The notes: generated from the letters alone by a model not told the origin. DNA of 64,000 nucleotides from Sphingomonas caseinilytica (GCF_023516455.1 NZ_JAMGBA010000001.1:620001-684000), one strand, 5' to 3'; positions 1-10,309 are shown, numbered from the stretch's first letter. Numbers and translations are program-made.

Positions 1-46
1 CGGACCCGCCGAGGGCGAGGAAAAGCAGTTCTTCGCCCGGCGTCAT
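1..46 (-). CDS. rnj: Ribonuclease J, N-terminal fragment (runs off the left edge)
   Basis: Only the first 15 codons are inside the window. They read [15 protein letters not shown], matching the usual alphaproteobacterial RNase J opening (a short leader, then LFLALGG before the first metallo-beta-lactamase motif). RNase J is a zinc-dependent 5'-3' exo- and endoribonuclease in RNA turnover. The ATG at 44-46 overlaps the coaX stop (ATGA on the minus strand), so the two genes are translationally coupled, an order common in sphingomonads. Identity rests on a short stretch plus context. Confidence 0.72.
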   Translation of the reverse strand, partial: MTPGEELLFLALGGS

Positions 47-819
47 TTCGAGCTTCCGGCCGCGAGCAATGCGAGTCCCTGGATCGTCAGGTCAGGTTCG
101 ATCACGTCGAATGCGTCAGTATTCTTGTCGAACAATATGGCGAGGCCCCCGGTGGCGATCACCGTCACCGGCCGCCCGATCTCCGCTTTCAGTCTGGCCA
201 CCAGCCCCTCGATCATTGCCACATATCCCCAGTAAACGCCGATCTGCATTTGCGTTTCCGTGGTTCGCCCAACGACGCTTTTGTCTTCCGGCGCGGCGAT
301 CGCGATGCGTGGCAATTTCGCGGCGGCTGAGACGAGCGCGTCGAGGCTGAGGTTGATGCCGGGCGCGATGATCCCGCCCTTATAAGCCCCGCTGTAATCG
401 ACGACGTCGAAGGTGGCGGCGGTTCCAAAGTCGATGACGAGCAGGTCGCCCTGATGCTTGGCATGAGCGGCCATGACATTGAGTGCCCGGTCGGCGCCGA
501 CGCTTTGCGGGTCGGCAACGTCCAGCGCTAGCGGCCACTCCGCATCCCCCTGCCCCGCGACCAGCGCCTTCACGCCGAAATATTTGGAGCTGAGCACCTC
601 AAGATTGTGAAGCGCCCGCGGGACGACCGTGCCGATGATAACCTGGCTGACATCGTCCCGGCCATAGCCTTCCAGTTCCAGGAGCTGGTGCAACCAGACG
701 GCATATTCGTCGGCGGTCCTCCGGGGATCGGTGGCAATTCGCCATCGCGCCTTGATCTCCTGCCCGTCGACCAGGGCAAAGACGAGGTTGGTGTTCCCGG
801 CATCGATCGCAAGCAGCAT
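43..819 (-). CDS. coaX: Type III pantothenate kinase
   Basis: A 258-residue cytoplasmic kinase that phosphorylates pantothenate in the first committed step of coenzyme A synthesis. Type III enzymes resist CoA feedback and need a monovalent cation. The protein begins [11 protein letters not shown], the ASKHA phosphate-binding loop. Other family signatures are SVGADRALN (about 107-115), [11 protein letters not shown] (about 128-138) and a late ATGGLA. Length is typical. It is coupled to RNase J downstream. Upstream genes on the same strand are a CRP/thioredoxin-reductase fusion and a hydrolase, not birA directly as is usual. coaBC, a later CoA pathway gene, lies at 59-60 kb. Confidence 0.95.
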   Translation of the reverse strand: MLLAIDAGNTNLVFALVDGQEIKARWRIATDPRRTADEYAVWLHQLLELEGYGRDDVSQVIIGTVVPRALHNLEVLSSKYFGVKALVAGQGDAEWPLALDVADPQSVGADRALNVMAAHAKHQGDLLVIDFGTAATFDVVDYSGAYKGGIIAPGINLSLDALVSAAAKLPRIAIAAPEDKSVVGRTTETQMQIGVYWGYVAMIEGLVARLKAEIGRPVTVIATGGLAILFDKNTDAFDVIEPDLTIQGLALLAAGSSK

Positions 820-858
820 GGATCGCGCCTTAAGGCATGAACCGAGGTTCTGGAAGCG

Positions 859-2547
859 TCAGACGGCGGCCGGCATGGGCTGGGCAGCGATGATCGGCCC
901 TTCCCCTGCTGCCGCGAGGTAAAGGTGGATGGCAGCAACCACCTGCGCCCCATCGCCAACCGCCGCCGCGACGCGCTTGACCGAGCCCGACCGAACGTCA
1001 CCGATCGCGAAGATGCCGCGCCGACTGGTGCCAAGCGGATAATGGTCGTCGCCAGCATCGGAGCCGGTCAGAACGAAGCCGCGCGGGTCGAGCTTGATGC
1101 CCGTCCCCGCCAGCCAGTCCGTGTTCGGTTCGGCGCCGATGAAGGAGAAGAGGTGGGATATCTCTCGCCGCTGCTCCTCTCCAGATGCCCGATTGCGCAA
1201 GGTGACGGCGGAAAGCTTGCCCTCTTCCCCCTCCAGCCCGGCGACTTCCGCCCCGATCACGACGTCGACGTTCGGCAGGCTTTCGATCCGTTCGACCAGA
1301 TAGCTCGACATTGTCCGGCTTAATGGCCGTCGGGCGACCAAAGTCACCTTCTTGGCCTTGGACGCCAGATAGACCGTCGCCTGCCCCGCGGAATTCCCGC
1401 CGCCGACCAGCGCGACCTCATTGTCGGCGCAAAGATCCCCCTCCAGCGGGGAGGCCCAGTAATGTACCGAAATCCCCTCGAACAGATGAAGATCGGCAAC
1501 CTCCAGCCGGCGATAGCGGGCGCCAGAGGCAATGACGATCGACCTCGCCTGCACCTCCTCGCCGTTGGCCAGCTCCAGCTTGCAGGGATCGTTGCCGCAG
1601 TGGAGCCTTATGGCTTCATCGGGAATCGCCATTTCGACCCCGAATTTTTGAGCCTGGCTATAAGCCCGGCCCATCAGCGCCATGCCCGAAATTCCGGTCG
1701 GGAAGCCGAGGTAATTCTCGATCCGTGAGGACGCCCCCGCCTGCCCGCCGAACGAACGGCAATCGAGCGCAAGCACCGACAGTCCTTCGGAGGCGGCATA
1801 AACCGCTGTCGCCAGGCCCGCCGGTCCGGTGCCGATGATTGCTACGTCGAACAGCTTCTCGGGATCGATCGGGCCAACCAGCCCGAGACAACGAGCCAGC
1901 TGCTCCTCTCCTGGATTTCGAAGCAGCTTCCCGCTCGGGCACAGCACGATCGGTAGCGCGCGCTCGTCGACGTGAAAGCGGTCCACCAGCGCCTGGCCGC
2001 AAGTATCGGTTTCAGGATCGAGCCTCAGGAACGGGTGGCCGTTCCGGCGGAGGAAATTGACCAGCCGGAGGACATCGCCGTTCGCTTCGACCCCAACGAT
2101 GATCGGACCCGCGCCGCGCTCGATCAGGCCGACACGGCGCAGGATCAGGGCGCGCATGATCCGCTCGCCAAGCTCAGCTTCGGCGACCAGCACCGCCCGA
2201 AGGCGGTCCGGTGCGATCGAGATGAATTCGCCGTCGGTCAGCGCCTCCGCATTGACCAGCGACGGACGTCCGGAAAGCTGGGCCAGTTCGCCCATGAACG
2301 ATCCGGTCTCATGTGTCACAATGGAGATGCGGCGACCGGTCTGGTCGTGCTGAAGAATCTCTACCTGCCCCGAAAGCAATATCTTGAGGCCGTGCCCCTC
2401 CTCACCGGCTCGGACCAGCATGTCGCCAGTGTTGAACGTTTGGAGCTCGCCAAAGCGCCGCAACCGATCGATTTCGAGCGCCGTCAGACGCGGGAACATC
2501 TGCTCCTCGCGCCCATCGAGCGTCGTCCGGGTCAGCGACTCGCTCAC
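859..2547 (-). CDS. cNMP-binding domain fused to a thioredoxin-reductase-like FAD oxidoreductase
   Basis: 562 residues. About 16-130 is a CRP-type cyclic-nucleotide-binding beta-roll. About 145-225 is a thioredoxin/glutaredoxin-like linker. From about 230 on is a class II pyridine-nucleotide oxidoreductase: FAD motif GTGPAG near 239, FGGQAG near 266, NAD(P) motif GGGNSAG near 382, and IFAIGDVR near 512. Where thioredoxin reductase has its CxxC active site (between the two nucleotide motifs) the sequence is VHYWASPLEGDLC, so the disulfide is absent; thioredoxin is therefore unlikely to be the substrate. The family is usually annotated 'cyclic nucleotide-binding thioredoxin-disulfide reductase', but electron acceptor and ligand are unknown. 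The start is the only one giving the full beta-roll. The gene sits between coaX and a hydrolase, and the two look like an inserted pair. Confidence 0.85.
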   Translation of the reverse strand: MSESLTRTTLDGREEQMFPRLTALEIDRLRRFGELQTFNTGDMLVRAGEEGHGLKILLSGQVEILQHDQTGRRISIVTHETGSFMGELAQLSGRPSLVNAEALTDGEFISIAPDRLRAVLVAEAELGERIMRALILRRVGLIERGAGPIIVGVEANGDVLRLVNFLRRNGHPFLRLDPETDTCGQALVDRFHVDERALPIVLCPSGKLLRNPGEEQLARCLGLVGPIDPEKLFDVAIIGTGPAGLATAVYAASEGLSVLALDCRSFGGQAGASSRIENYLGFPTGISGMALMGRAYSQAQKFGVEMAIPDEAIRLHCGNDPCKLELANGEEVQARSIVIASGARYRRLEVADLHLFEGISVHYWASPLEGDLCADNEVALVGGGNSAGQATVYLASKAKKVTLVARRPLSRTMSSYLVERIESLPNVDVVIGAEVAGLEGEEGKLSAVTLRNRASGEEQRREISHLFSFIGAEPNTDWLAGTGIKLDPRGFVLTGSDAGDDHYPLGTSRRGIFAIGDVRSGSVKRVAAAVGDGAQVVAAIHLYLAAAGEGPIIAAQPMPAAV

Positions 2548-2554
2548 AGTTGGC

Positions 2555-2580
2555 GGAGGCCGGGCTTTCGCCCGGCCTCC
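2555..2580. terminator. Strong GC hairpin after the hydrolase gene
   Basis: A perfect 11-bp stem (GGAGGCCGGGC / GCCCGGCCTCC) with a 4-nt loop lies between the hydrolase stop (2603) and the fusion-gene start (2547). No T tract follows on the minus strand. It may be a weak terminator or an mRNA-stabilising hairpin. Confidence 0.5.
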
Positions 2581-2602
2581 CTCCCGAAATGACCGCCTGA
2601 CA

Positions 2603-3493
2603 TCATGCGGGGGTCGGCGCCTCCAGATGGACGTCGACCTTCGGCTGCTCGTCCGGCAGCTCCTCGCCGCGGAAGAATGCCAAGAGATCGGCGTTCACGA
2701 TATCCGGGTGCGTCTGGGCACAGCCGTGCGGCAAGTCCTTGTAGGTCTTGAGGCTGCCGTTCTTCAGCAGTGCAGCGGACAAGGGCCCGGAATCCGCATA
2801 GGGAACGATCTGGTCGTCCTCGCTGTGGATGACCAGGACCGGCACATCGATCTTCTTCAGATCCTCGGTGAAGTCGGTCTCGGAGAATGCCTTGATGCAT
2901 TCATAGCCGGCCTTGGCGCTGCCCATCATGCCTTGACGCCACCAATTGTAGATCAGGCCCTGGCTGACCTGTGCCCCCGGACGGTTGAAGCCGTAGAAGG
3001 GGCCGGACGGGATATCGAGGTAGAATTGGGCGCGGTTGTCCAACAGCGCCTTGCGGAAGCCGTCGAACACTTCGATCGGCAATCCGCCGGGGTTGGATTC
3101 CTTCTTCACCATGACCGGCGGCACCGCTTCGAACAGGACAGCTTTGGCTACCCGGCCAGGCTGCGCGCGCGCGACATAATGGGCGACCTCGCCGCCGCCG
3201 GTCGAATGGCCGACATGGAACGCATTTTTGAGATCCAGCGCAGTCACCAGGTCTTCGACGTCCGATGCGTAGGTATCCATTTCATTGCCGCCATCGGTCT
3301 GGTCCGACCGTCCGTGACCGCGCCGGTCATGGGCGATGACCCGATACCCTTCGTTCAGGAAGAACAGCATCTGATTGTCCCAATCGTCGGACGACAGCGG
3401 CCATCCGTGGTGAAAGACAATCGGCTGCGCATCTTTCGGACCCCAATCCTTGTAGAAGATCCGGGTGCCGTCCTTGGTGGTGACTATGCTCAT
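2603..3493 (-). CDS. Alpha/beta hydrolase, non-heme chloroperoxidase-like
   Basis: 296 residues from the ATG at 3493, chosen because homology-like sequence starts at [18 protein letters not shown]; an upstream in-frame start would add 29 residues with no resemblance to the fold. The nucleophile elbow is GHSTGG (Ser97), the acid is Asp226/227 in HSEDDQIVP, and the histidine is His256 in LPHG. The oxyanion segment is HHGWPLS. Cofactor-free 'chloroperoxidases' are esterases with perhydrolase side activity; the natural substrate here cannot be read from sequence. A C-terminal tail of about 25 residues beyond the fold is Pro/Glu rich. Confidence 0.88.
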   Translation of the reverse strand: MSIVTTKDGTRIFYKDWGPKDAQPIVFHHGWPLSSDDWDNQMLFFLNEGYRVIAHDRRGHGRSDQTDGGNEMDTYASDVEDLVTALDLKNAFHVGHSTGGGEVAHYVARAQPGRVAKAVLFEAVPPVMVKKESNPGGLPIEVFDGFRKALLDNRAQFYLDIPSGPFYGFNRPGAQVSQGLIYNWWRQGMMGSAKAGYECIKAFSETDFTEDLKKIDVPVLVIHSEDDQIVPYADSGPLSAALLKNGSLKTYKDLPHGCAQTHPDIVNADLLAFFRGEELPDEQPKVDVHLEAPTPA

Positions 3494-3609
3494 CTGTGTG
3501 GCTCCAGCAGGGAGTGCCGGCCAACAGGACCGGCGCTGGGTCTCGTTAATGGGCCGTGGTGCGCGGGGGCACTGACGCACCGAATATACGCTCGACTCGG
3601 TCGCGAAAC

Positions 3610-3627
3610 ATCAATTGCATTATCAAT
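3610..3627. promoter_or_regulatory. ATCAAT direct repeat upstream of the hydrolase
   Basis: ATCAAT occurs twice, 12 nt apart (3610-3615 and 3622-3627), in an AT-rich patch about 117 nt upstream of the hydrolase start. It could be a regulator-binding site. The rest of the 3494-3662 spacer shows no gene. Confidence 0.25.
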
Positions 3628-3662
3628 AGGAGTTAACTTCGGCGAGATGTGAATTCGCCAGC

Positions 3663-4358
3663 TCAGCGAAGCAGCACGTCGCCCGAACGAATGATGTCGA
3701 TCATTCCGTCGCGACGGAGACGCAGCGCACCATCGGATTCGATCCCGTCGAACGTCCCGCTGACCAGATCGCCGGGCGCATTATGCACGCTGAGCGCTGT
3801 TCCGACGGGATGGGCGCGGGCCATCCACGCCTGGGCGAACTGGGCCGGGTCAGCGGTCCGCCACATGGCGAGGATCTGGGCGAACCTGGCGGCCAGAAGC
3901 GGACAAAAGGCCTCAGCAGCTATTTCGGCCAGCGGCTTCAGCGCGGCGGTCTTCCGGCCCTCGATCTGCGGTGCTCCGGCGAGATTGACGCCGAAACCGA
4001 CGACGACCCGGCCGCCCGACCGTTCGAGGAGGATTCCAGCCAGCTTGGCATCGGCCAGCATCAGGTCGTTTGGCCATTTCAGCGACAGAGGCGCGCCGGG
4101 CGCCGCAACCTCGACAGCTTCGATAAGCGCCAGTCCGGCGACCAGCGTCAGCGCCGGCGCGGTTGGATCGCCGGGCCGAACCTCGACGATCGTCGACCCC
4201 AGGAAATTGCCATCGATCGATTGCCAAGGGCGGCCCTGGCGGCCCTTTCCGGCGACTTGCCGACTGGCAATCAGCCAGTCACCCTCGTTCGCTTGGGAGT
4301 CCGACAGCAAAGCACTGTTCGTCGACCCGATTTCTTCGACGATGCGTATTCGGCTCAG
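3663..4358 (-). CDS. birA: Biotin-[acetyl-CoA-carboxylase] ligase, short form without DNA-binding domain
   Basis: Activates biotin with ATP and transfers it to the lysine of acetyl-CoA carboxylase carrier protein. Motifs: EEIGSTN, ASRQVAGKGRQGRPW (biotinoyl-AMP loop), LSLKWPNDL, and GVNLAGAP. There is no N-terminal helix-turn-helix, so this is an enzyme only, not the E. coli-type repressor. The conserved GSTN motif lies upstream of the first TTG (4308-4310). In-frame candidates beyond it are CTG at 4356-4358, overlapping the nuoN stop, and a less likely ATA. I place the start at CTG, giving 231 residues; a TTG start (3663-4310) would cut off GSTN. The gene is the distal member of the nuo transcription unit. 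Confidence 0.85.
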   Translation of the reverse strand: MSRIRIVEEIGSTNSALLSDSQANEGDWLIASRQVAGKGRQGRPWQSIDGNFLGSTIVEVRPGDPTAPALTLVAGLALIEAVEVAAPGAPLSLKWPNDLMLADAKLAGILLERSGGRVVVGFGVNLAGAPQIEGRKTAALKPLAEIAAEAFCPLLAARFAQILAMWRTADPAQFAQAWMARAHPVGTALSVHNAPGDLVSGTFDGIESDGALRLRRDGMIDIIRSGDVLLR

Positions 4359-5791
4359 AAGATCGACCCCGCGGCCCGGCCCGTCAGTTCGCCGAGCGGT
4401 CCGATCAGCAGATAGCCGAGCGGCGAGACGATCAGCGCGAAGAGGAAGATCATCGCGGTTTCAAGCGCATTGCCGCCGCGCGCATAAGGCTGGCCCGCCG
4501 GCGCGTCGAAATACATCACCTTGACGATGCGAAGGTAATAGTAAGCGCCGATAACAGTGCCGAGGATGCCCGCCACAGCCAATGCGATCAGGCCTTCGGT
4601 CACGGCCGCATTGAATACCATCAGCTTCGGCCAGAAACCGAACATCGGCGGGATGCCAGCCAGGCTGAACATGAAGATGGCCAGGGCGAAGGCCAGCCCG
4701 GGCCGGGTTTGTGAGAGCCCGGCCAAGCTATCGATCGACTCGATATACTCCCCGTCCTCGCCCTTCATGCGCTGCACGCAGAGGAAGGCGCCGAGCGTCA
4801 TGACAACGTAGACGGCCATGTAGAACAGCACCGAGCTGGCGCCCTGCGGCCCGCCGGCGACGAGGCCGATCAGCGCGAAGCCGACATTGTTGATCGACGA
4901 GTAAGCGAGCAGCCGCTTGATGTTGGTCTGGCCATAAGCCGCGATCGCACCAAGGAAGATCGATGCTAGCGCGGCAAAGGTCATGATCTGCCGCCATGCG
5001 TCCATCGCCGGACCCAGCGCATCGAGGCAGACGCGGACGCCGAGCAGCACAGCGGCCACCTTGGGCGCCGATGCGAAGAAGGCGGTCACCGGCGTCGGCG
5101 CGCCTTCGTAAACGTCCGGCGTCCACATGTGGAACGGGACGGCGCTGATCTTGAACGCCAGGCCGGCGAGAAGGAACACGAGGCCGAACAGAAGGCCGAT
5201 CGACGTGGTGCCGTCGCGCGTGAAGGCTGCAGCGACACCTTCGAACTGCGTCGTTCCGGTGAAGCCGTAGAGCAGCGAAATGCCGTAGAGCAGGATGCCC
5301 GAGGCAAGCGCGCCAAGGACGAAATATTTGAGGCCGGCTTCCGCCGAACGATCGTCCGTCCGCCGGTAGGAGGCGAGGACATAGGCCGACAGGCTCTGCA
5401 GCTCGAGACCGACGTAGAGCGTCACGAGACTGGTCGCCGATACCATCACCGACATGCCGACCGCCGAGAGCAGGATCAGCACCGGATATTCGGCGGCATG
5501 CTCGAAATCCCGCTCGAACCAGTTGTGCGCCATGACGATCGCGACCGCCGCGCACAGGTAGATGATCAGCTTGCCGAAGGCGCTGAACCCGTCCGCGACC
5601 AGCTGTCCCCCAAACAGGGCGCCTGCATGTTGCGGTTCACCGCCAAGGGTCGCGACCGCGCCCAGAAGCAGGGCAACCGAGGCCCAGCTGCACAGGTTGC
5701 TTCCGCGCTTGCCCATGAAGGCAGCGACCATCATCAGCACGATCGCGCCGATCGTCAGGATGAGTTCGGGAAGGATTGGGGCGAAGTTCAT
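4355..5791 (-). CDS. nuoN: NADH-quinone oxidoreductase subunit N
   Basis: 478-residue antiporter-like membrane subunit of complex I with about 14 hydrophobic helices. The ATG at 5789-5791 overlaps the nuoM stop as TGATG; a TTG one codon earlier is ignored. Recognisable segments are VGLELQSLSAYVLA (conserved glutamate in TM5), FKISAVPFHMWTPDVYEGAP (lysine of the proton channel) and KRLLAYSSINNVGF. NuoN is the antiporter-like subunit closest to the quinone arm. It is the last nuo gene and is coupled to birA. Confidence 0.96.
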   Translation of the reverse strand: MNFAPILPELILTIGAIVLMMVAAFMGKRGSNLCSWASVALLLGAVATLGGEPQHAGALFGGQLVADGFSAFGKLIIYLCAAVAIVMAHNWFERDFEHAAEYPVLILLSAVGMSVMVSATSLVTLYVGLELQSLSAYVLASYRRTDDRSAEAGLKYFVLGALASGILLYGISLLYGFTGTTQFEGVAAAFTRDGTTSIGLLFGLVFLLAGLAFKISAVPFHMWTPDVYEGAPTPVTAFFASAPKVAAVLLGVRVCLDALGPAMDAWRQIMTFAALASIFLGAIAAYGQTNIKRLLAYSSINNVGFALIGLVAGGPQGASSVLFYMAVYVVMTLGAFLCVQRMKGEDGEYIESIDSLAGLSQTRPGLAFALAIFMFSLAGIPPMFGFWPKLMVFNAAVTEGLIALAVAGILGTVIGAYYYLRIVKVMYFDAPAGQPYARGGNALETAMIFLFALIVSPLGYLLIGPLGELTGRAAGSIF

Positions 5792-7344
5792 CAATGCGCT
5801 TCCGCGACAGGGGTTTCAGCATGGGCGGCATGCGCCGGAGCAGGCTTGCCAGCGGTCAGATGCGCATCGCCCGCGGGCTTGGCGCGTTCGACACGCTCCA
5901 GCAGCCGCCCGATATCGGCGCGCATCGGCCGCATGAAGCTTTCCGGATAGACGCCCATCCACAGGACGGCGGCGGCGATGGGTGCCAACAGCCACATCTC
6001 GCGCGCATCGAGGTCCGGCATTGCAGCCGCATCCTCATGGACCAGCCGCCCGTAGCAAATACGCCAGTAGAGGTAGAGCATATAGGCGGCGCCGAGGATG
6101 ATCCCGGTAGTCGCAACGATGCCCGCCCAACTCGACACGGCGTAGGTGCCGACCAGCGACAGGAATTCGCCGACGAAGCCGCTGGTACCCGGAAGTCCGA
6201 CGCTGGCCATGGTGAAGACCATGAACAGCAGCGCATACTTCGGCATATTGTCGGCCAGCCCGCCGTAGCGCGAGATCTCGCGGGTATGCAGGCGATCGTA
6301 GATGACGCCGACGCACAGGAAGAGAGCGCCCGACACCAGACCGTGGCTCAGCATGACGATCATCGCGCCTTCGATACCCTGCTGGTTGAAGGCGAACAGG
6401 CCGAATGTCACGAACGCCATGTGCGCGACCGATGAATAAGCGATCAGCTTCTTCATGTCGTTTTGCGCAAGCGCGATCAGCGACGTCACGACGACCGCGA
6501 TGCCCGACAGGATGTAGACGAAGGGAATGAACTCGGCCGACGCTTCGGGGAACATGGGCAGGCTGAAGCGGATGAAGCCGTAACCGCCCATCTTCAGCAA
6601 CACGCCGGCCAGGATCACCGAACCCGCCGTTGGCGCCTGCACGTGCGCGTCGGGAAGCCAGGTGTGGACCGGCCACATCGGCATCTTGACCGCGAAGCTG
6701 GCGAAGAAGGCCAGCCATAGCCACCATTGCAGCGACGGATCGAAATCATAGGCCATCAGCGCCGGGATGGACGTCGTCCCCGCCGTCCAGATCATCACCA
6801 GCATGGCGATCAGCATCAGGACCGATCCGGCCAAGGTGTAGAGGAAGAATTTGTAGCTGGCCTTGATCCGCTCGGCGCCGCCCCAGATGCCGATGATGAG
6901 GTACATCGGGATGAGGCCGCCTTCGAAGAAGATGTAGAACAGCAGCAGGTCCTGCGCGGTGAAGACGCCGATCATCAGCGCCTGCATCAGCAGGAAGGCC
7001 GCCATATATTCGGGCACGCGCTTTTCAATCGAACGCCAGCTTGCGCCGATGCAGATCGGCATCAGGAACAGGGTCAGTTCGATGAGCAGTAGCGCGATGC
7101 CGTCGATGCCCATCGCCCAGCTGATGCCGCCACCAATCGGGAAATGCTCGACGAACTGCCATTGCGGGCCGTTGGGATCGAAATCCATCCACAAAAGGAC
7201 GCCAAGCGCCAGGCTGACCAAGGTCGCGATCAGTGCCGTCCAGCGCGCGCCATTGGCCGACTGGAACATGGCGATGATCGCCGCGATCAGCGGCAATGCG
7301 ACCAGGATCGAAAGAATGGGGATACCCGTCATCATGCCGCTCAT
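5791..7344 (-). CDS. nuoM: NADH-quinone oxidoreductase subunit M
   Basis: 517 residues. The start chosen is the ATG at 7344, which overlaps the nuoL stop as ATGA; an ATG three codons upstream exists inside nuoL. Middle antiporter-like proton-pumping subunit. Evidence: [20 protein letters not shown] (channel glutamate), [20 protein letters not shown] (channel lysine), and [14 protein letters not shown]. The C-terminus is His/Ala rich (about the last 25 residues). Confidence 0.96.
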   Translation of the reverse strand: MSGMMTGIPILSILVALPLIAAIIAMFQSANGARWTALIATLVSLALGVLLWMDFDPNGPQWQFVEHFPIGGGISWAMGIDGIALLLIELTLFLMPICIGASWRSIEKRVPEYMAAFLLMQALMIGVFTAQDLLLFYIFFEGGLIPMYLIIGIWGGAERIKASYKFFLYTLAGSVLMLIAMLVMIWTAGTTSIPALMAYDFDPSLQWWLWLAFFASFAVKMPMWPVHTWLPDAHVQAPTAGSVILAGVLLKMGGYGFIRFSLPMFPEASAEFIPFVYILSGIAVVVTSLIALAQNDMKKLIAYSSVAHMAFVTFGLFAFNQQGIEGAMIVMLSHGLVSGALFLCVGVIYDRLHTREISRYGGLADNMPKYALLFMVFTMASVGLPGTSGFVGEFLSLVGTYAVSSWAGIVATTGIILGAAYMLYLYWRICYGRLVHEDAAAMPDLDAREMWLLAPIAAAVLWMGVYPESFMRPMRADIGRLLERVERAKPAGDAHLTAGKPAPAHAAHAETPVAEAH

Positions 7345-9392
7345 CGTACCCACCAGAAGACCCAGGTCGCGGCGCCGATCAGGCCAAGCAGCATCACAAG
7401 GGCATAGCTATAAACATATCCGTTCTGCAGCCGCGCGGTGATGCGGTTGCCGACGCCGACGGCATAAGCGGCGCCGTGCGGGCCGAAGCGGTCGATCGTC
7501 TGCTCGTCGCCCTTCTTCCAGAAGAAGCGGCCGAGAACCATCGCCGGACGGACGAACAGGAAGTCGTAGATCTCGTCGAAGTACCACTTGTGCATCAGGA
7601 ACTTGTGCACGCCCGGGAACATGGCGACGAACGCGGCCGGAGCATCCGGCTTGGCGATATAGTTGCGATAGGCGATCGCAAGACCGATCAGCATCACGAT
7701 CAACGGCGTATATTTCACGAGCGTCGGGACTTCGTGCATCGCATGCGCGAGATGCTCGTCGAACGCGACGCTGCCCGCCCAGAATGCGAGGCCATGTTCG
7801 GCTTCGACAAACGCGCCATGGAAGATCTGGCCAGCCGCGATCGCGCCGATCGACAACAGGATCAGCGGAATGAGGATGGTCCACGGGCTCTCGTGCGGAT
7901 GATAGCCCGCGGTGCCTTCCTTGGCCTTCACGTCATGATCGTGCGCGCTGTCATGATCCGAAGCGATCTCGCCCGCATCCTCGTGCACATGATGGACCGC
8001 GTGTTGGATATGCTCGCTACCTGCCCACCGCGGTTTGCCGAAGAAGGTCAGGAAGATCAGGCGCCAGCTGTAGAAGCTGGTCAGCAGCGCGGCGAAAGCA
8101 CCGACGAAGAAGGCGACATGACCGGAAACGCTACCGGCTGCCCAGGCGCTCTCAAGGATCGCATCCTTGGAGAAATAGCCGGCAAAGCCGATGCCGAAGA
8201 TACCGACACCGGTGATCGCCAAGGTTCCGGCGACCATCGCCCAGAAGGTCAGCGGGATCTCCTTACGGAGAGCGCCGTAGAAGCGCATGTCCTGCTCATG
8301 GTGCATTGCGTGGATGACCGAGCCCGCACCGAGGAACAGCAGCGCCTTGAAGAAGGCGTGCGTGAACAGGTGGAACATCGCCGCGCCATAAGCGCCGACA
8401 CCAGCCGCAAAGAACATGTAGCCGAGCTGCGAGCAGGTCGAATAGGCGATCACCCGCTTGATGTCGTTCTGGACCGTTCCGACGGTCGCCGCGAAGATCG
8501 CGGTCGCCGCGCCGACATAGGTGACGACGGTAAGCGCGGTCTCGCTGGTTTCGAACATCGGCGACAGGCGGCAGACCATGAACACGCCTGCCGTAACCAT
8601 CGTCGCGGCGTGGATCAGCGCGCTGACCGGGGTCGGGCCTTCCATCGCGTCCGGAAGCCAGGTGTGGAGGCCAAGCTGCGCCGACTTGCCCATCGCGCCG
8701 ACGAACAGCAGGAGGCAGAGCAAGGTCATCGTGTCGACCCGCATCCCGGCAAAGCCGATGGTCGATCCGGCCATGCCCGGCGCGGCCTCGAGGATCGCCG
8801 GAATCGAGACGGTGCCGAACACCAGGAAGGTGCCGAAAATACCGAGCGAGAAGCCGAAGTCGCCGACGCGATTGACGACGAACGCCTTGATGGCCGCCGC
8901 ATTGGCTGAAGGCTTGTGGTACCAGAAGCCGATCAGCAGGTAGGAAGCGAGGCCGACCCCTTCCCAGCCGAAGAACATCTGCACCAGGCTGTCCGCCGTC
9001 ACCAGCATCAGCATCGCGAAACTGAATAGCGACAGATAGGCGAAGAAGCGGGGCTGGCTCGGGTCCTCTTCCATATAGCCCCAGCTGTAGAGGTGGACGA
9101 GGCTCGAGACGCTCGTCACCACCACCAGCATCACCGCGGTAAGCGCATCGACGCGCAGCGCCCAGTCGACGTTGAGCGCGCCGCTCTGGATGAACTTCAA
9201 GACCGGGACGACCACCGGCTCGGCACTGCCGCCGAGGTAGGAGAAGAAGATCGGCCAGCTGAGCAGCGCGCCGATCATCAGCGCGCCGGTCGTCACGACC
9301 TTCGACGCGGTCTTTCCGATCACTCGGCCGCCAAGGCCGGCGATGATCGCGGCGAGCAGCGGCAGGAAGACGATGAGGAGTACTGGGTGCAT
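7341..9392 (-). CDS. nuoL: NADH-quinone oxidoreductase subunit L
   Basis: 683 residues, the distal antiporter-like subunit, including the long lateral helix that spans NuoM and NuoN. Motifs: [39 protein letters not shown], and [18 protein letters not shown] histidine- and acid-rich hydrophilic loop (about 465-510, with HHVHEDAG and HDSAHDHD) precedes the last helices. The start overlaps the nuoK stop as TGATG. Confidence 0.97.
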   Translation of the reverse strand: MHPVLLIVFLPLLAAIIAGLGGRVIGKTASKVVTTGALMIGALLSWPIFFSYLGGSAEPVVVPVLKFIQSGALNVDWALRVDALTAVMLVVVTSVSSLVHLYSWGYMEEDPSQPRFFAYLSLFSFAMLMLVTADSLVQMFFGWEGVGLASYLLIGFWYHKPSANAAAIKAFVVNRVGDFGFSLGIFGTFLVFGTVSIPAILEAAPGMAGSTIGFAGMRVDTMTLLCLLLFVGAMGKSAQLGLHTWLPDAMEGPTPVSALIHAATMVTAGVFMVCRLSPMFETSETALTVVTYVGAATAIFAATVGTVQNDIKRVIAYSTCSQLGYMFFAAGVGAYGAAMFHLFTHAFFKALLFLGAGSVIHAMHHEQDMRFYGALRKEIPLTFWAMVAGTLAITGVGIFGIGFAGYFSKDAILESAWAAGSVSGHVAFFVGAFAALLTSFYSWRLIFLTFFGKPRWAGSEHIQHAVHHVHEDAGEIASDHDSAHDHDVKAKEGTAGYHPHESPWTILIPLILLSIGAIAAGQIFHGAFVEAEHGLAFWAGSVAFDEHLAHAMHEVPTLVKYTPLIVMLIGLAIAYRNYIAKPDAPAAFVAMFPGVHKFLMHKWYFDEIYDFLFVRPAMVLGRFFWKKGDEQTIDRFGPHGAAYAVGVGNRITARLQNGYVYSYALVMLLGLIGAATWVFWWVR

Positions 9393-9697
9393 CAGCCGCG
9401 CATCCGGTTGACGTCGTCGACGGCGATCGAGCCGCGGCGACGGAAGAAAATGACGAGGATGGCGAGGCCGATCGCAGCCTCCGCCGCGGCGACCGTCAGG
9501 ACGAACATGGCGAACACCTGCCCGGTTAGGTCACCCAGATAGGCGCTGAACGCCACCAGGTTGATGTTCACCGCGAGCAGGATCAGCTCGATCGCCATCA
9601 GCATCAGGATGATGTTCCGGCGATTGAGGAAAATGCCGAGCACGCCGAGCGTGAACAGGATCGCCGCAACGGCTAGATAATGCATCAAGCCGATCAC
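9392..9697 (-). CDS. nuoK: NADH-quinone oxidoreductase subunit K
   Basis: 101 residues, three transmembrane helices, part of the E-channel linking quinone chemistry to the pumps. The conserved [11 protein letters not shown], with its membrane glutamate, is present. GTG start at 9697 overlapping the nuoJ stop (GTGA); it gives the typical MIGLxHYL N-terminus. An ATG four codons later is less likely. Confidence 0.96.
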   Translation of the reverse strand: MIGLMHYLAVAAILFTLGVLGIFLNRRNIILMLMAIELILLAVNINLVAFSAYLGDLTGQVFAMFVLTVAAAEAAIGLAILVIFFRRRGSIAVDDVNRMRG

Positions 9698-10299
9698 AGC
9701 TTTACCCCCTCGCCCACCTTCGGCTGTTCAAGCTTGATCGCTTCGTCGGGCCGGCGGTCGACCTGCCTCCACACCTTCTGCCCGCGGGCGTCGCCGCGGC
9801 TGCGGTGCGTCAGCACGATCGCGCCGATCATCGCGACCAAGAGGATCAGGCCGGCGATTTCGAACGGAAACAGGAAGCGGCTGTAGAGCAGCTCACCAAG
9901 CGCCTCGATGTTCGGCTGCGTGGTTGCCGCCGGTTGTACGCCGCCGGTGACTGGTCCGGCCTTCCAAGCCGAAACCGCGACGACCATCTCGGCCAGCAGA
10001 ACCAGAGCGATGATGAGGCCGAACGGCAGGTTCTTGCTGAAGCCGGATCGTAGCGCCGCAAAGTCGATGTTCAGCATCATGACGATGAACAGGAACAGCA
10101 CCGCCACGGCACCGACGTAGACGATCACCAGCAGCATCGCGATGAACTCGGCGCCCAGGAGGAGCATGAGCCCCGCCGCGTTGAAGAAGGCCATGATCAG
10201 CCACAGCACGCTGTGCACCGGGTTGCGCGCGAAGATCACCGCCACCGCGGAAGCGATGGTCAGTGTCGCGAACAGGTAAAAGGCTAGGACGGCTATCAA
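9694..10299 (-). CDS. nuoJ: NADH-quinone oxidoreductase subunit J
   Basis: 201 residues, five predicted helices. [18 protein letters not shown] is the hallmark TM3 (pi-bulge) segment; [13 protein letters not shown] lies near the start. The roughly 40-residue C-terminal tail is hydrophilic and charged. Unlike most neighbours it is not coupled to the upstream gene: a palindromic repeat separates it from nuoI. Confidence 0.96.
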   Translation of the reverse strand: MIAVLAFYLFATLTIASAVAVIFARNPVHSVLWLIMAFFNAAGLMLLLGAEFIAMLLVIVYVGAVAVLFLFIVMMLNIDFAALRSGFSKNLPFGLIIALVLLAEMVVAVSAWKAGPVTGGVQPAATTQPNIEALGELLYSRFLFPFEIAGLILLVAMIGAIVLTHRSRGDARGQKVWRQVDRRPDEAIKLEQPKVGEGVKL

Positions 10300-10309
10300 G
10301 ACATCACCT

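Noticed and set aside
7296-8909. A 537-codon plus-strand frame opposite nuoL and nuoM
   Set aside because: Shadow of nuoL/nuoM; charged, repetitive residues (Arg, Asp, His) and no known motifs.
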